Of a stretch of DNA of 64,000 nucleotides, positions 55,636 through 63,757 are shown in pieces. Made by a program: the position numbers and the translations under genes. Origin of the DNA: Xenorhabdus sp014467285. Lineage in GTDB: Bacteria; Pseudomonadota; Gammaproteobacteria; Enterobacterales; Enterobacteriaceae. The stretch spans positions 62,001 through 126,000 of the forward strand of contig NZ_NKHR01000006.1 in the NCBI RefSeq assembly GCF_014467285.1, given 5' to 3'. Each line of letters opens with the position of its first letter. The first letter of the stretch is position 1. A model generated the notes under the pieces. It searched no databases, had not been told where the DNA came from, and worked only from the letters and a program-made list of their open reading frames with translations.

Positions 55636-56142
55636 ATGGCAATTCTAGATATACTGACAATTCCGGATGAAAGGCTAAGACAAAAATGTGTCGATGTTAC
55701 TGATTTTGACAAAGTTCAGACGTTAATTGATGACATGTTGGAGACAATGTACAACACCGATAATGGTATTGGTTTGGCAGCGCCACAGGTTGGTCGGAAG
55801 GAAGCTGTTTTGATTATCGATTTTTCGCCAAACCGTGATCAACCGTTGGTTTTGATCAACCCCAGGATTGTTGAAAAAGAACGTCGTGTGTTGAATCAGG
55901 AAGGCTGTCTGTCGATACCGGGGTATTACGCAGATGTCGAACGGTTTGAAAGAGTGAAAGTAGACGCATTCGATCGGCATGGTAAATCAGTTACAGTAGA
56001 GAGCGAAGATTTTTTATCGATTGTTATGCAGCATGAAATCGATCACTTACATGGTATTCTTTTCACCGATTATTTATCTCCCTTGAAGAGACAAATGGCA
56101 CTGAAAAAAGTAAAAAAATATCTTAATAGCAGGAAAAGCTAA
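55636..56142 (+). CDS. peptide deformylase, probably a second copy
   Basis: Metalloprotease removing N-formyl from nascent proteins, 168 residues. The three motifs are GIGLAAPQVG, EGCLSIPG (metal Cys) and QHEIDHL (metal His pair with catalytic Glu). The AAPQVG box differs from the AATQVD of E. coli Def, and the gene is alone, not next to fmt where the housekeeping def normally lies. It is therefore probably an accessory paralogue. Such extra copies can confer tolerance to deformylase inhibitors; that role here is only a guess. Confidence 0.85.
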   Translation: MAILDILTIPDERLRQKCVDVTDFDKVQTLIDDMLETMYNTDNGIGLAAPQVGRKEAVLIIDFSPNRDQPLVLINPRIVEKERRVLNQEGCLSIPGYYADVERFERVKVDAFDRHGKSVTVESEDFLSIVMQHEIDHLHGILFTDYLSPLKRQMALKKVKKYLNSRKS

Positions 56143-56490
56143 CAAATAGAGAATAAAAAAATAAGTGATTATTTCTTAATGACATCGTATTTTTTCCTAT
56201 GTTGGATTTGTACATGTCATTGTTATCCAAGTGACTAATGATAAATATACGTAAAAAATCTTAAAATTCAGTTATCGGATGCAATAATCAGCATATTGTC
56301 TTTTAAAATGTCACTGTTACCTTTTAAGGCCTCTTATCATTGTAACCAATTGTGATCAATGTTATACCCAAGAAATTCCAGATTGCAGCTAACAAAAAGG
56401 TCATTTAAAAGGTGTGGACTGAAATGTTGGAAGGAATATCGGATAGAATTTAAATGATTTGATGTTAATGATATAGGCAGAGGAATAATT
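56143..56490. other. AT-rich intergenic region with a dispersed repeat copy
   Basis: No gene recognised in 348 bases. A second copy of the palindromic repeat arm lies at 56363-56387. Confidence 0.5.
56363..56387 (+). repeat. short dispersed repeat arm, copy 2
   Basis: TATACCCAAGAAATTCCAG and the following TTGCA match the inverted right arm of the panB-upstream repeat (10407-10431) at 20 of 25 positions. Confidence 0.5.
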
Positions 56491-56889
56491 GTGACCGGAA
56501 CAGGTGATATTGCATATTATCAACAACCTAATTTTTCCATTGAACTGAGTCTGATAGATACAACGGATGCTAAAGAGGGTACTTATTTGATGATACTGGA
56601 TGCAGAGGGCATTAGAAATGCCCGGGTATCCTCAGCTAAAGTTGGTGGTGAAATCGAATATGTTAATATTCCATCAACTGCCAGCAGCAACAAGGTGGTA
56701 TGTGCTCTTTATATCAAAGATAAGGGTAATGGCAGTTACCCACTGGTTGGCACTATTTACCTTAACTATCATCCACTATCAGAACTTGTTGATATTGCTA
56801 CAGTAAAGATTTCTCCAGAATCTCAATTAGGCTTAAATGTAGATAGAGTGGATCGCACCAAGTTTAATTTTAAACTAAAAGCAAAATAG
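56491..56889 (+). CDS. hypothetical protein
   Basis: A 132-residue frame starting at GTG 56491 behind GAGGAATAA. No signal peptide or membrane segment. The sequence alternates polar and hydrophobic residues as in a beta-rich fold (DIAYYQQPNFSIELSLIDTT, then TYLMILDAEGIRNARVSSA). No recognised family. It is followed by an imperfect GC-rich inverted repeat (56910-56933). Lone gene in an accessory-like setting after the extra deformylase. Confidence 0.6.
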   Translation: MTGTGDIAYYQQPNFSIELSLIDTTDAKEGTYLMILDAEGIRNARVSSAKVGGEIEYVNIPSTASSNKVVCALYIKDKGNGSYPLVGTIYLNYHPLSELVDIATVKISPESQLGLNVDRVDRTKFNFKLKAK

Positions 56890-57067
56890 AGAATTCAGGG
56901 GTTTTCCAGCGGTGGTCAGTCAAAAGGCCACCGAATAATTGCATGATTTATTTGTTATGTACCGTGGGGTAAAACGATTTAGTGATGAAGGTGATTGCCA
57001 TCTGGTAGGAGTGTGCACCGACTGCCAAGCGGTGCCACTGACACCGCTATAATCTGTACAGAATTTA

Positions 57068-57820
57068 TTATTTTTTGTCTGCTGCGATACGATCACGAAC
57101 GTGTTGAGCACGCTCCTTTGAAGGCGGGTGTGAATCAAACATGCTGGTTTCACCACTGCCCAGTTTAGCCAGTTTCTCGAAGCTGGTTGCTAAACCTTCA
57201 GTTTTGAGATTGCGTTTTTTCAGCAGATCATAAGATAAGTCATCAGCCTGACTTTCCTGATGCTGCGAGAACTGCGAGTTGATCAGCTTTTCGCCCAGTG
57301 CTGCAAGCTGAGAATCGCTCAGTTGTGCGGCTACACCACCGGCTGATGCGGCTGCGGTACGTGCAGCAACTGTAGCATAAGCAACCTGCATTGCTTTACG
57401 GGTGTGGCCCAGTGCAACGTGACCCATTTCATGGCCCAGAACGCCTTCGACTTCATTGTCGTTCATCATGTTCATCAGGCCGCTGTATACACGCACACAA
57501 CCGTTAGCCATTGCCCATGCGTTCACATCATTAGTCAGATAAACTTTATAGTTAACGGGTGTACCGTTAATTTCGTTACCCAATGCTTTGGCGATTTTGT
57601 TCAGACGTTTAGTGTATTGGCTGGATGCCGGAGCAACTTTATTCTGTGCATCCATATCCTTACATGCTTGGTCAGACAACTGTTTGACATCAGAATCACT
57701 TAGTGTCGCCGCCTGGAACAACTGCATTCCGGAGTGAGCCAGCATTCCCTGATCAATATTCTTACAACCTGTCAGAATTACAGCAGAAACAGCTACTGCA
57801 ACAAGAGTTTTAATTTTCAT
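57068..57820 (-). CDS. loiP: outer-membrane M48 metalloprotease LoiP
   Basis: Lipoprotein zinc protease (YggG) involved in outer-membrane and low-osmolarity stress. The start is ATG 57820 (MKIKTLVAVAVSAVILTGC), giving 250 residues (E. coli 252). The lipobox is LTGC. The catalytic HExxH is HEMGH in GVLGHEMGHVALGH, and the third metal ligand is in SQADDLSYDLL. The match to E. coli LoiP is close along the full length. The longer frame to 57850 has no homology. Confidence 0.93.
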   Translation of the reverse strand: MKIKTLVAVAVSAVILTGCKNIDQGMLAHSGMQLFQAATLSDSDVKQLSDQACKDMDAQNKVAPASSQYTKRLNKIAKALGNEINGTPVNYKVYLTNDVNAWAMANGCVRVYSGLMNMMNDNEVEGVLGHEMGHVALGHTRKAMQVAYATVAARTAAASAGGVAAQLSDSQLAALGEKLINSQFSQHQESQADDLSYDLLKKRNLKTEGLATSFEKLAKLGSGETSMFDSHPPSKERAQHVRDRIAADKK

Positions 57821-58110
57821 CAATTTGTTTTTCCTTTGCAATACATGCAACTATAGTATTTTAAGAGCATTAAAGACTATGAATTTTGCTAAAAATAACA
57901 ATAGGAATAAACGCCAATATTTATGATTATGTGAATTCGGTAACATTTTTTAAAAAAATAACTAAATCATAAGCAAAATAATTTAGTTTAAATTTTTTTA
58001 ATAAATCTATTGACGTTTTTCCTCTTTGGGTTACGCCATCAAAGATCTTGTGGCGGGGAATGCGGTGATATACTAGTGAGCAAGATCCTGATGATGGTAT
58101 AGATAAATAT

Positions 58111-58131
58111 CTCACAATATTAAATTGTGAG
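58111..58131 (-). terminator. hairpin 3' of mutH
   Basis: CTCACAAT and ATTGTGAG form an 8-bp perfect stem with a 5-nt loop, 12 bases past the mutH stop; the following bases are AT-rich without a solid T-run. Confidence 0.4.
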
Positions 58132-58142
58132 TTTCTTCGGTA

Positions 58143-58823
58143 TTACAAGAAAAAATGACGAGCCAATAATGGTGCCGTAAAATTTTTCTTTAAATAAAAA
58201 CCTCTGGGGAGTGTCATGATGGGCTGACCATATTCTCCTATTGCTTCTGTCAGTGCCCGGCTATTAGCTGCTTTGGGACGCAATTGTAGTACTTCACCAT
58301 GGCGGGCAGTAATGCTCTCAACTTTACCCAATACAATGAGATCCATGAGTTCCTCCCAATCGTGTCGCAGTAACTCTTCTTCAATGGCATTCGGGCTCCA
58401 AAGTAACGGAGAACCCACGCGGCGTTCCGAAAGTGGAATGCTTCTTTCCCCTTCAACAGGTATCCACAGAACACGGGACAATTTACGTCTGACATGACAG
58501 TTTTCCCATGTAATACCACTGTTACCTGTTAAAGGCGCAACGCAGACAAAGGTTGTTTCCAATGGGAAGCCTTTGCTATCCACAGGGATCGTTTTTAGTT
58601 CGATACCGATATGCTCAAAATCCTGTTCAGGTTTACTGCCTGCACTTGCACCTAAATAATATTCAAGCAACATACCGACCCAACCTTTATCACGTTTTAA
58701 ATCAGGAGGAATGGGGAGTTTTGCCTGCGCAGCAAGTTCACCCATAGAGAAACCTGCCAGAGAACGGGCGCTATCGAATAATTGTTGTTCGTTTTCAGGT
58801 GATGCCGGAGGAGTAAAGTACAT
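58143..58823 (-). CDS. mutH: DNA mismatch repair endonuclease MutH
   Basis: Nicks the unmethylated strand at hemimethylated GATC in mismatch repair with MutS and MutL. The 226 residues (E. coli 229) show the DX(n)EXK catalytic triad as Asp 68, Glu 75 and Lys 77 in DFEHIGIELK. The N-terminus is PPASPENEQQLFDSARSLAG. The hairpin at 58111-58131 may end the transcript. It implies that the genome carries Dam methylation. Its upstream region holds DnaA boxes. Confidence 0.96.
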   Translation of the reverse strand: MYFTPPASPENEQQLFDSARSLAGFSMGELAAQAKLPIPPDLKRDKGWVGMLLEYYLGASAGSKPEQDFEHIGIELKTIPVDSKGFPLETTFVCVAPLTGNSGITWENCHVRRKLSRVLWIPVEGERSIPLSERRVGSPLLWSPNAIEEELLRHDWEELMDLIVLGKVESITARHGEVLQLRPKAANSRALTEAIGEYGQPIMTLPRGFYLKKNFTAPLLARHFFL

Positions 58824-59411
58824 GTTATAAACTATATTTTTGACTGGTTAAAAAATGCTCTTGTTGATTATTGGCGATCATTGATAACTCATCATTACGA
58901 TGATTGTTTTGATAATAGCATGATATAGAAGATCTTTTAATTTATGTTCTCTGCATTAAAAATAGACTTGTTATGATTGTTCACCTATTCCCAGTGATAA
59001 TAAACAGGATCTTACACCATGTTATCCACAGATTTATGGGATAAGTGGTAAAAAGTGAGATCACTGGTTTGATTTACAGCGCTAATGAATGCTGTTTTCT
59101 ACAAAAATAGGCGATTTTTGTTTAACTAAAAGGCATATCCTGTGGATAAATTCACCATTGGTTGATATTTGCTCAGTGTGAGCAAATCTGAAAACTTTAA
59201 TGTGTGACATACCTTATATAAAGGGACATAAAATGTATTAACATAATGAAAAATAATGGGTATTTATTGACGCTTATTGAGCGATAGAAAACAGACAATA
59301 AAAGTATACCCGCTTTACCCCTCACTTTTTCACATACATATCCACAGAAAAAGTGAATAAAATGGTTCTTGTCAGACAATAAATGTTTATAACTTTAGCT
59401 TTTCCTGTGAA
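58824..59411. other. mutH upstream region with DnaA boxes and palindromes
   Basis: 588 bases without a gene. Contents: perfect DnaA box TTATCCACA at 59022-59030 (+), its perfect reverse TGTGGATAA at 59141-59149 (-), a near match ATATCCACA at 59338-59346, a perfect palindrome ATTTGCTCA-gtg-TGAGCAAAT at 59167-59187, and arms CACTTTTTC/GAAAAAGTG at 59323-59331 and 59347-59355 flanking the third box. As far as I recall, E. coli carries the DnaA-reactivating sequence DARS2 next to mutH. Confidence 0.5.
59022..59149. promoter_or_regulatory. pair of perfect DnaA boxes, candidate DARS2-like site
   Basis: Two exact R1-type DnaA boxes on opposite strands 110 bases apart, upstream of mutH. DARS elements exchange ADP for ATP on DnaA in E. 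coli. Box spacing here is not checked against the E. coli core, so function is inferred from position and motif. Confidence 0.45.
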
Positions 59412-59755
59412 TTATCCTTCTGGGAGCGTAAACCATGCAGATTTAAAATCAAACCAGCCAAAGGTATTCATTTTTACCCCTCTCATGCTGCGTTGGCCTT
59501 GTAATTCGAGCCAATGATGGAGTAGAGGATGCAGCCAATGTTGATCAATCATGTTTTCACACCATTCTTCGACAGATAAACCGTTTTTTCTCCATAAAGA
59601 TGCTTCGACGCTGATAAAAGGGAGCACAAGGAACGGATGTGACGACGTGAGCAATGAAGAATATCTGCCAGTGATTGCAAGGTGGTTTCAGTCTTTTTGC
59701 CTTGATAATGTTGCCATAATCGGATGAATTGTTGTTGTAAGAGCGGGGGCGGCAT
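59412..59755 (-). pseudogene. sgrR: sgrR with a large internal deletion
   Basis: The N-terminus MPPPLLQQQFIRLWQHYQGK and ETTLQSLADILHCSRRHIRSL is the winged-helix start of SgrR, the glucose-phosphate stress regulator. It then jumps out of frame to the C-terminus, LHPLLHHWLELQGQRSMRG and MNTFGWFDFKSAWF before the stop at 59412. About 430 residues of the roughly 550-residue protein are missing. The ligand-binding domain is lost, so the gene is not functional. No SgrS RNA was recognised on its 5' side. Confidence 0.88.
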
Positions 59756-59893
59756 AAAAGGGGAACTCCACTGATTTTTTCATCAATTTTTATTTCCTTA
59801 TATTAAGCCGATAATGAACCGGAATTAAAGTCGTTCAGGGGAGCGGATTTTTCTCACTGGCTCCTGATTTTTTTGAGTAATGGTATTTTTACC

Positions 59894-59917
59894 AGCCAGT
59901 AAGATAACTTACTGGCT
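59894..59917. terminator. hairpin after leuB
   Basis: AGCCAGTAAG and CTTACTGGCT form a perfect 10-bp stem with a 4-nt loop, eight bases beyond the leuB stop. A T-run on the leuB-strand side is lacking. Confidence 0.55.
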
Positions 59918-59924
59918 CTTTTCA

Positions 59925-61064
59925 TTAAACTCCCTCGGTGATATAGCGTGCAATGATATCACCTATTTCATCGGTACTGACTGTTTTGCCATTACCGGCT
60001 AAGTCTGCGGTACGATAACCTTGCTCCAAAGCATGATTGATGGCTTGTTCAATGGCATCTGCTGCTTCATTGTGCCCAAGGCTATAACGCAGTAACAGGG
60101 CGGCGGATAATATTTGTGCAATCGGATTGGCAATGTTTTTGTTTGCAATATCAGGAGCCGAACCGCCCGCAGGCTCATATAAACCAAAACCTTTTTCATT
60201 CAGGCTGGCAGAAGGCAGCATTCCCATTGAGCCGGTGATCATGGCACATTCATCGGATAAAATATCGCCAAAAATATTGGAGCACAGTAGGACGTCAAAC
60301 TGAGCAGGATCTTTGATCAACTGCATGGTGGCGTTATCAATGTACATATGGCTGATTTCAATGTCAGGATAATCTTTGGCGATTTCACTGACAACTTCAC
60401 GCCATAATACGGAACTTTGCAAAACATTTGCTTTATCAATCGATGTGACTTTATGACGGCGCTGGCGGGCAGCTTCAAAAGCAATGCGGGCGATCCGTTC
60501 TATCTCAAAACGGTGATAGATCTCAGTATCAAAGGCACGTTCATATTTTCCTTCGCCTTCACGTCCTTTTGGCAGCCCGAAATAGATACCGCCAGTCAGT
60601 TCACGGACACATAATATATCAAAGCCTTTTGCCGCAATATCATGGCGAAGCGGACAAAATGATTCTAACGCCGAATATAAACGGGCTGGCCTTAAGTTAC
60701 TGAATAATTTGAAATGTTTTCGTAATGGCAATAATGCGCCACGTTCTGGCTGCTCGATGGGGGGCAAATGTTCCCATTTAGGGCCACCGACGGAACCAAA
60801 TAAGATCGCATCCGCTTTTTCGCAACCTGCAATGGTCTCTTTAGGCAAAGGGCAACCATGGCGATCAATGGCTATTCCTCCGACATCATATTCACTGGTT
60901 GTAATACGGATATTGAAGCGGTTACGGATCGCATCCAACACTTTATAGGCTTGTTTCATTACTTCGGGGCCAATGCCGTCACCGGGCAAAACAGCAATGT
61001 GGTACTGAGTAACCCCTTGCTTGCCGGAAATGGCATGGCTTGAAATAGATTGGTTTGAAGGCAT
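59925..61064 (-). CDS. leuB: 3-isopropylmalate dehydrogenase
   Basis: NAD-dependent oxidative decarboxylase of leucine synthesis. The 379 residues carry a 16-residue N-terminal extension before YHIAVLPGDGIGPEVM. Motifs: SVGGPKWEHLP, VRELTGGIYFG, the catalytic Lys in SIDKANVLQ, HMYIDNATMQL and EPAGGSAPDIA. Its ATG is two bases past the leuA stop, and the Shine-Dalgarno lies inside the leuA end. The next genes of the operon, leuC and leuD, are absent: after a hairpin comes the sgrR remnant. Confidence 0.96.
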   Translation of the reverse strand: MPSNQSISSHAISGKQGVTQYHIAVLPGDGIGPEVMKQAYKVLDAIRNRFNIRITTSEYDVGGIAIDRHGCPLPKETIAGCEKADAILFGSVGGPKWEHLPPIEQPERGALLPLRKHFKLFSNLRPARLYSALESFCPLRHDIAAKGFDILCVRELTGGIYFGLPKGREGEGKYERAFDTEIYHRFEIERIARIAFEAARQRRHKVTSIDKANVLQSSVLWREVVSEIAKDYPDIEISHMYIDNATMQLIKDPAQFDVLLCSNIFGDILSDECAMITGSMGMLPSASLNEKGFGLYEPAGGSAPDIANKNIANPIAQILSAALLLRYSLGHNEAADAIEQAINHALEQGYRTADLAGNGKTVSTDEIGDIIARYITEGV

Positions 61065-61066
61065 GA

Positions 61067-62671
61067 TTATGCAGTTTCCTTTGTGTTGTTATCCTGAGAA
61101 TTGTTCTGGCTGTAATTTTGCGTATCATTTTGGAATATACGCTGTTTTTCCTTTTCTACTTGTTCTGCCTGCCAGATGCTATTCAGCACGTGGATCATGG
61201 CCCTGGCGGAAGATTCAATGATATCGGTTTCTAATCCCATTCCGTGAAAACGACGGCCAAGGCACTCCACAATAATATCAACCTGACCAAGGGCATCTTC
61301 CCCCTGCCCTTTACCGGATAATTGATAGGAGATTAATTTAAGTGGATAACCTGTAATTCGGCTGATGGCCTGATAAACAGCATCAACGGTACCGTTACCG
61401 GTAGAGGCTTCAGATTTGATTTCATCCCCACAGGCCAGGCGCACAGTTGCAGTAGGAACTACGTTGGTGCCGGACTGGATACTGAAATAATCCAGACGGT
61501 AATGTTCATGTTCTTGCTGCTGCTGGTTGATGAATACCAATGCTTCCAAATCGTAATCAAACACTTGTCCTTTTTTGTCTGCCAATTTCAAGAACGCTTG
61601 ATACAAGGCATCCAGATCATAGTCATGTTCCTGATAACCCATTTCGGTCATGCGGTGTTTCACTGCGGCACGACCAGAGCGTGAAGTCAGGTTTAACTGG
61701 GTATCTTTCAGGCCGATGGACTCTGGCGTCATGATTTCGTAAGTTTCGCGATTCTTCAGGACGCCGTCTTGATGAATGCCGGATGAGTGAGCAAAGGCGT
61801 TACTGCCAACAACGGCTTTATGTGCGGGGATCGGCGTATTGCAGATTTGGCTAACCAATTGGCTGGTACGGTAGATTTCCTTGTGGTTGATATTAGTGTG
61901 AACCCCCAACATTTTCTGGCGTGTTTTGATTGTCATGATCACTTCTTCCAGTGAACAGTTTCCAGCGCGTTCCCCCAATCCGTTAATGGTACCTTCTATC
62001 TGCCGCGCACCGGCCTGAACAGCGGTAATGGAGTTAGCCACAGACATACCCAAATCGTCATGGCAATGGACAGAAATGATCGCCTTATCAATATTGGGTA
62101 CACGATCAAATAAGGTACTGATAATACCGCCGAATTGGTACGGAGTTGTGTAACCAACGGTGTCGGGGATGTTGACAGTGGTTGCGCCAGCGTTGATTGC
62201 TTGTTCGACAATCCGGCACAAATTGTCGATATTTGTACGGCCGGCATCTTCACAGGAGAACTCAATATCATCAGTGTACTTGCGCGCTCGTTTTATTGAG
62301 CGGACAGCCATTTCGACAACATCATCAAAGGTTCTTTTCAGTTTGTGTTCGACATGCAGATTGGAGGTAGCCAGAACCATGTGCAAGCGGAAAGCTTCTG
62401 CGACTTTCAGGGCTTCGGCAGCAACATCAATATCATTATCAACGCAGCGGGATAAAGCACAGATACGGCTGTTTTTGATTTCACGAGCGATGGTTTGAAC
62501 TGATTCAAAATCCCCGGGGGAAGAAACTGGAAAACCGGCCTCAATGATATCGACTCCCAGTCTTTCCAGTGCGTAAGCGATTTGCAGTTTTTCTTTCACA
62601 CTCAAGCTGGCTTGTAATGCCTGCTCTCCATCACGCAGTGTGGTATCGAAGATAATAACTTGCTGGCTCAT
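61067..62671 (-). CDS. leuA: 2-isopropylmalate synthase
   Basis: Condenses ketoisovalerate and acetyl-CoA in the first committed step of leucine synthesis, and is feedback inhibited by leucine. The 534 residues (E. coli 523) have FDTTLRDGEQALQ with the metal Asp, HCHDDLGMSV, the GERAGNCSLEE loop and a C-terminal LeuA regulatory domain. The last twenty residues are a Gln/Asn-rich tail (NDTQNYSQNNSQDNNTK). Expression is expected to be attenuated through leuL (62777-62860) and the hairpin at 62726-62757. Confidence 0.97.
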   Translation of the reverse strand: MSQQVIIFDTTLRDGEQALQASLSVKEKLQIAYALERLGVDIIEAGFPVSSPGDFESVQTIAREIKNSRICALSRCVDNDIDVAAEALKVAEAFRLHMVLATSNLHVEHKLKRTFDDVVEMAVRSIKRARKYTDDIEFSCEDAGRTNIDNLCRIVEQAINAGATTVNIPDTVGYTTPYQFGGIISTLFDRVPNIDKAIISVHCHDDLGMSVANSITAVQAGARQIEGTINGLGERAGNCSLEEVIMTIKTRQKMLGVHTNINHKEIYRTSQLVSQICNTPIPAHKAVVGSNAFAHSSGIHQDGVLKNRETYEIMTPESIGLKDTQLNLTSRSGRAAVKHRMTEMGYQEHDYDLDALYQAFLKLADKKGQVFDYDLEALVFINQQQQEHEHYRLDYFSIQSGTNVVPTATVRLACGDEIKSEASTGNGTVDAVYQAISRITGYPLKLISYQLSGKGQGEDALGQVDIIVECLGRRFHGMGLETDIIESSARAMIHVLNSIWQAEQVEKEKQRIFQNDTQNYSQNNSQDNNTKETA

Positions 62672-62725
62672 GTTGTGCTCCTGTCAAATAGGCGATGATG
62701 TTTTATTCTTGTACGTCGTCCAGGT

Positions 62726-62757
62726 AAAAAAAAACCCGCGCCATGCGCGGGTTTTTT
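62726..62757 (-). terminator. leu operon attenuator
   Basis: ACCCGCGC pairs with GCGCGGGT around a 3-nt loop, extended by a poly-A/poly-T helix, with a T-run at its minus-strand end. It sits between leuL and leuA. Confidence 0.85.
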
Positions 62758-62776
62758 GTTTCTGGTGGAGGTTAAC

Positions 62777-62860
62777 TTAACTTTTACCTGCACCCACCAG
62801 CATACCGCGCACATTGAAGGCGATAAGTAGTAGGCTTAGTAGGCGAATGGAAAGAATCAT
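62777..62860 (-). CDS. leuL: leu operon leader peptide
   Basis: A 27-codon peptide MILSIRLLSLLLIAFNVRG followed by MLVGAGKS, behind AAAGG. The cluster LLSLLL uses CTA CTA AGC CTA CTA CTT, mostly the rare CUA leucine codon, as in leader peptides that sense charged tRNA(Leu). The attenuator hairpin begins 20 bases after its stop. This shows classical transcription attenuation of leuA-leuB. Confidence 0.88.
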   Translation of the reverse strand: MILSIRLLSLLLIAFNVRGMLVGAGKS

Positions 62861-63757
62861 GTAAGTTAACCTTTATAAATTTGTTAATTGGGTTTTAACT
62901 GTCCGTTTATTTATAGATACGTTATCTGAAAAACAATGTCAAGCATGATAAATATGAATTCAGAGTTAAATATGCTCATCATTGGTTGTTTATTGAACAT
63001 GGTTTGGATTTGGTGACTATTTTTTACATTTTTAGCGATGTTTTTATCTATTTTTCATATCTATATATGGAGTAAAATCCGGCACTGATGGATGATAAAT
63101 GTGTAGTCTGTTATTTTAACCTGTCGTTTTTACGTGGTTTTTAATACGATCGTTTAAATATGACGGTATAAAAACGGATATGCACTGATGGATTTGAGGG
63201 AACAAAGATAAGATGGGTTTTAGCTATCGTGTTTTTAGGTATCGTGTTTTTAGGTATCGTGTTTCTAGGTATAGTGTTTTTAGATTAATAAATCATAACC
63301 ATGTAGAATATTAATAAATTGTGTCTCGATGTATTAGAAGAACTAATTTCTGATTAATACTTTGGATTATTTTTCTGATAGAAAATATTAATAGAGAGTT
63401 CTGATAACTAGTTGGAATACAGTCATTTTATTATGAATTGTTTCTGCTCTCCATTCTGTCATTATTGGCTGCTCGTTTCGAAAGTAAGTCGTTAGTGTAA
63501 GTTGGGTTATTTCTATTCATATATAACGCATTAATATTCATGCTTATAAAAATATTACGGTTACGTAGATAAGAAGGCATTGGTTGTGCTTATTTATTTT
63601 TTGTACAAGGACGAATCTCAATTTGCTTTCCAACAAATTGGGATAATTGATCTTATTAATTGGTAAGGCGGTTTGAATGTCAAAATGTTGCATTCAAAAA
63701 TCGTCAGTATTCCATTATTTAATGAGATCACTGCTATAAGTTTAGTGGAGTGAAATA
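62861..63757. other. long AT-rich leuO-leuA spacer with a 15-bp tandem repeat
   Basis: About 900 bases with no gene recognised, very AT-rich. Contains the leu promoter, four 15-bp repeats (63222-63281) and the leuO upstream region. In E. coli the equivalent spacer is an H-NS-bound silencer. Confidence 0.6.
63222..63281. repeat. four tandem 15-bp repeats
   Basis: Unit AGGTATCGTGTTTTT is repeated four times with small variation (AGC at the first, TCT at the third, ATAG at the fourth). Confidence 0.9.

Noticed and set aside
59197..59379. 60-codon minus-strand frame in the DnaA-box region
   Set aside because: No ribosome site or homology; it covers the palindromes and is better explained as noncoding.
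63222..63281. Tandem repeats as a CRISPR array
   Set aside because: Units are directly adjacent with no spacers and only 15 bases long; no cas genes nearby.
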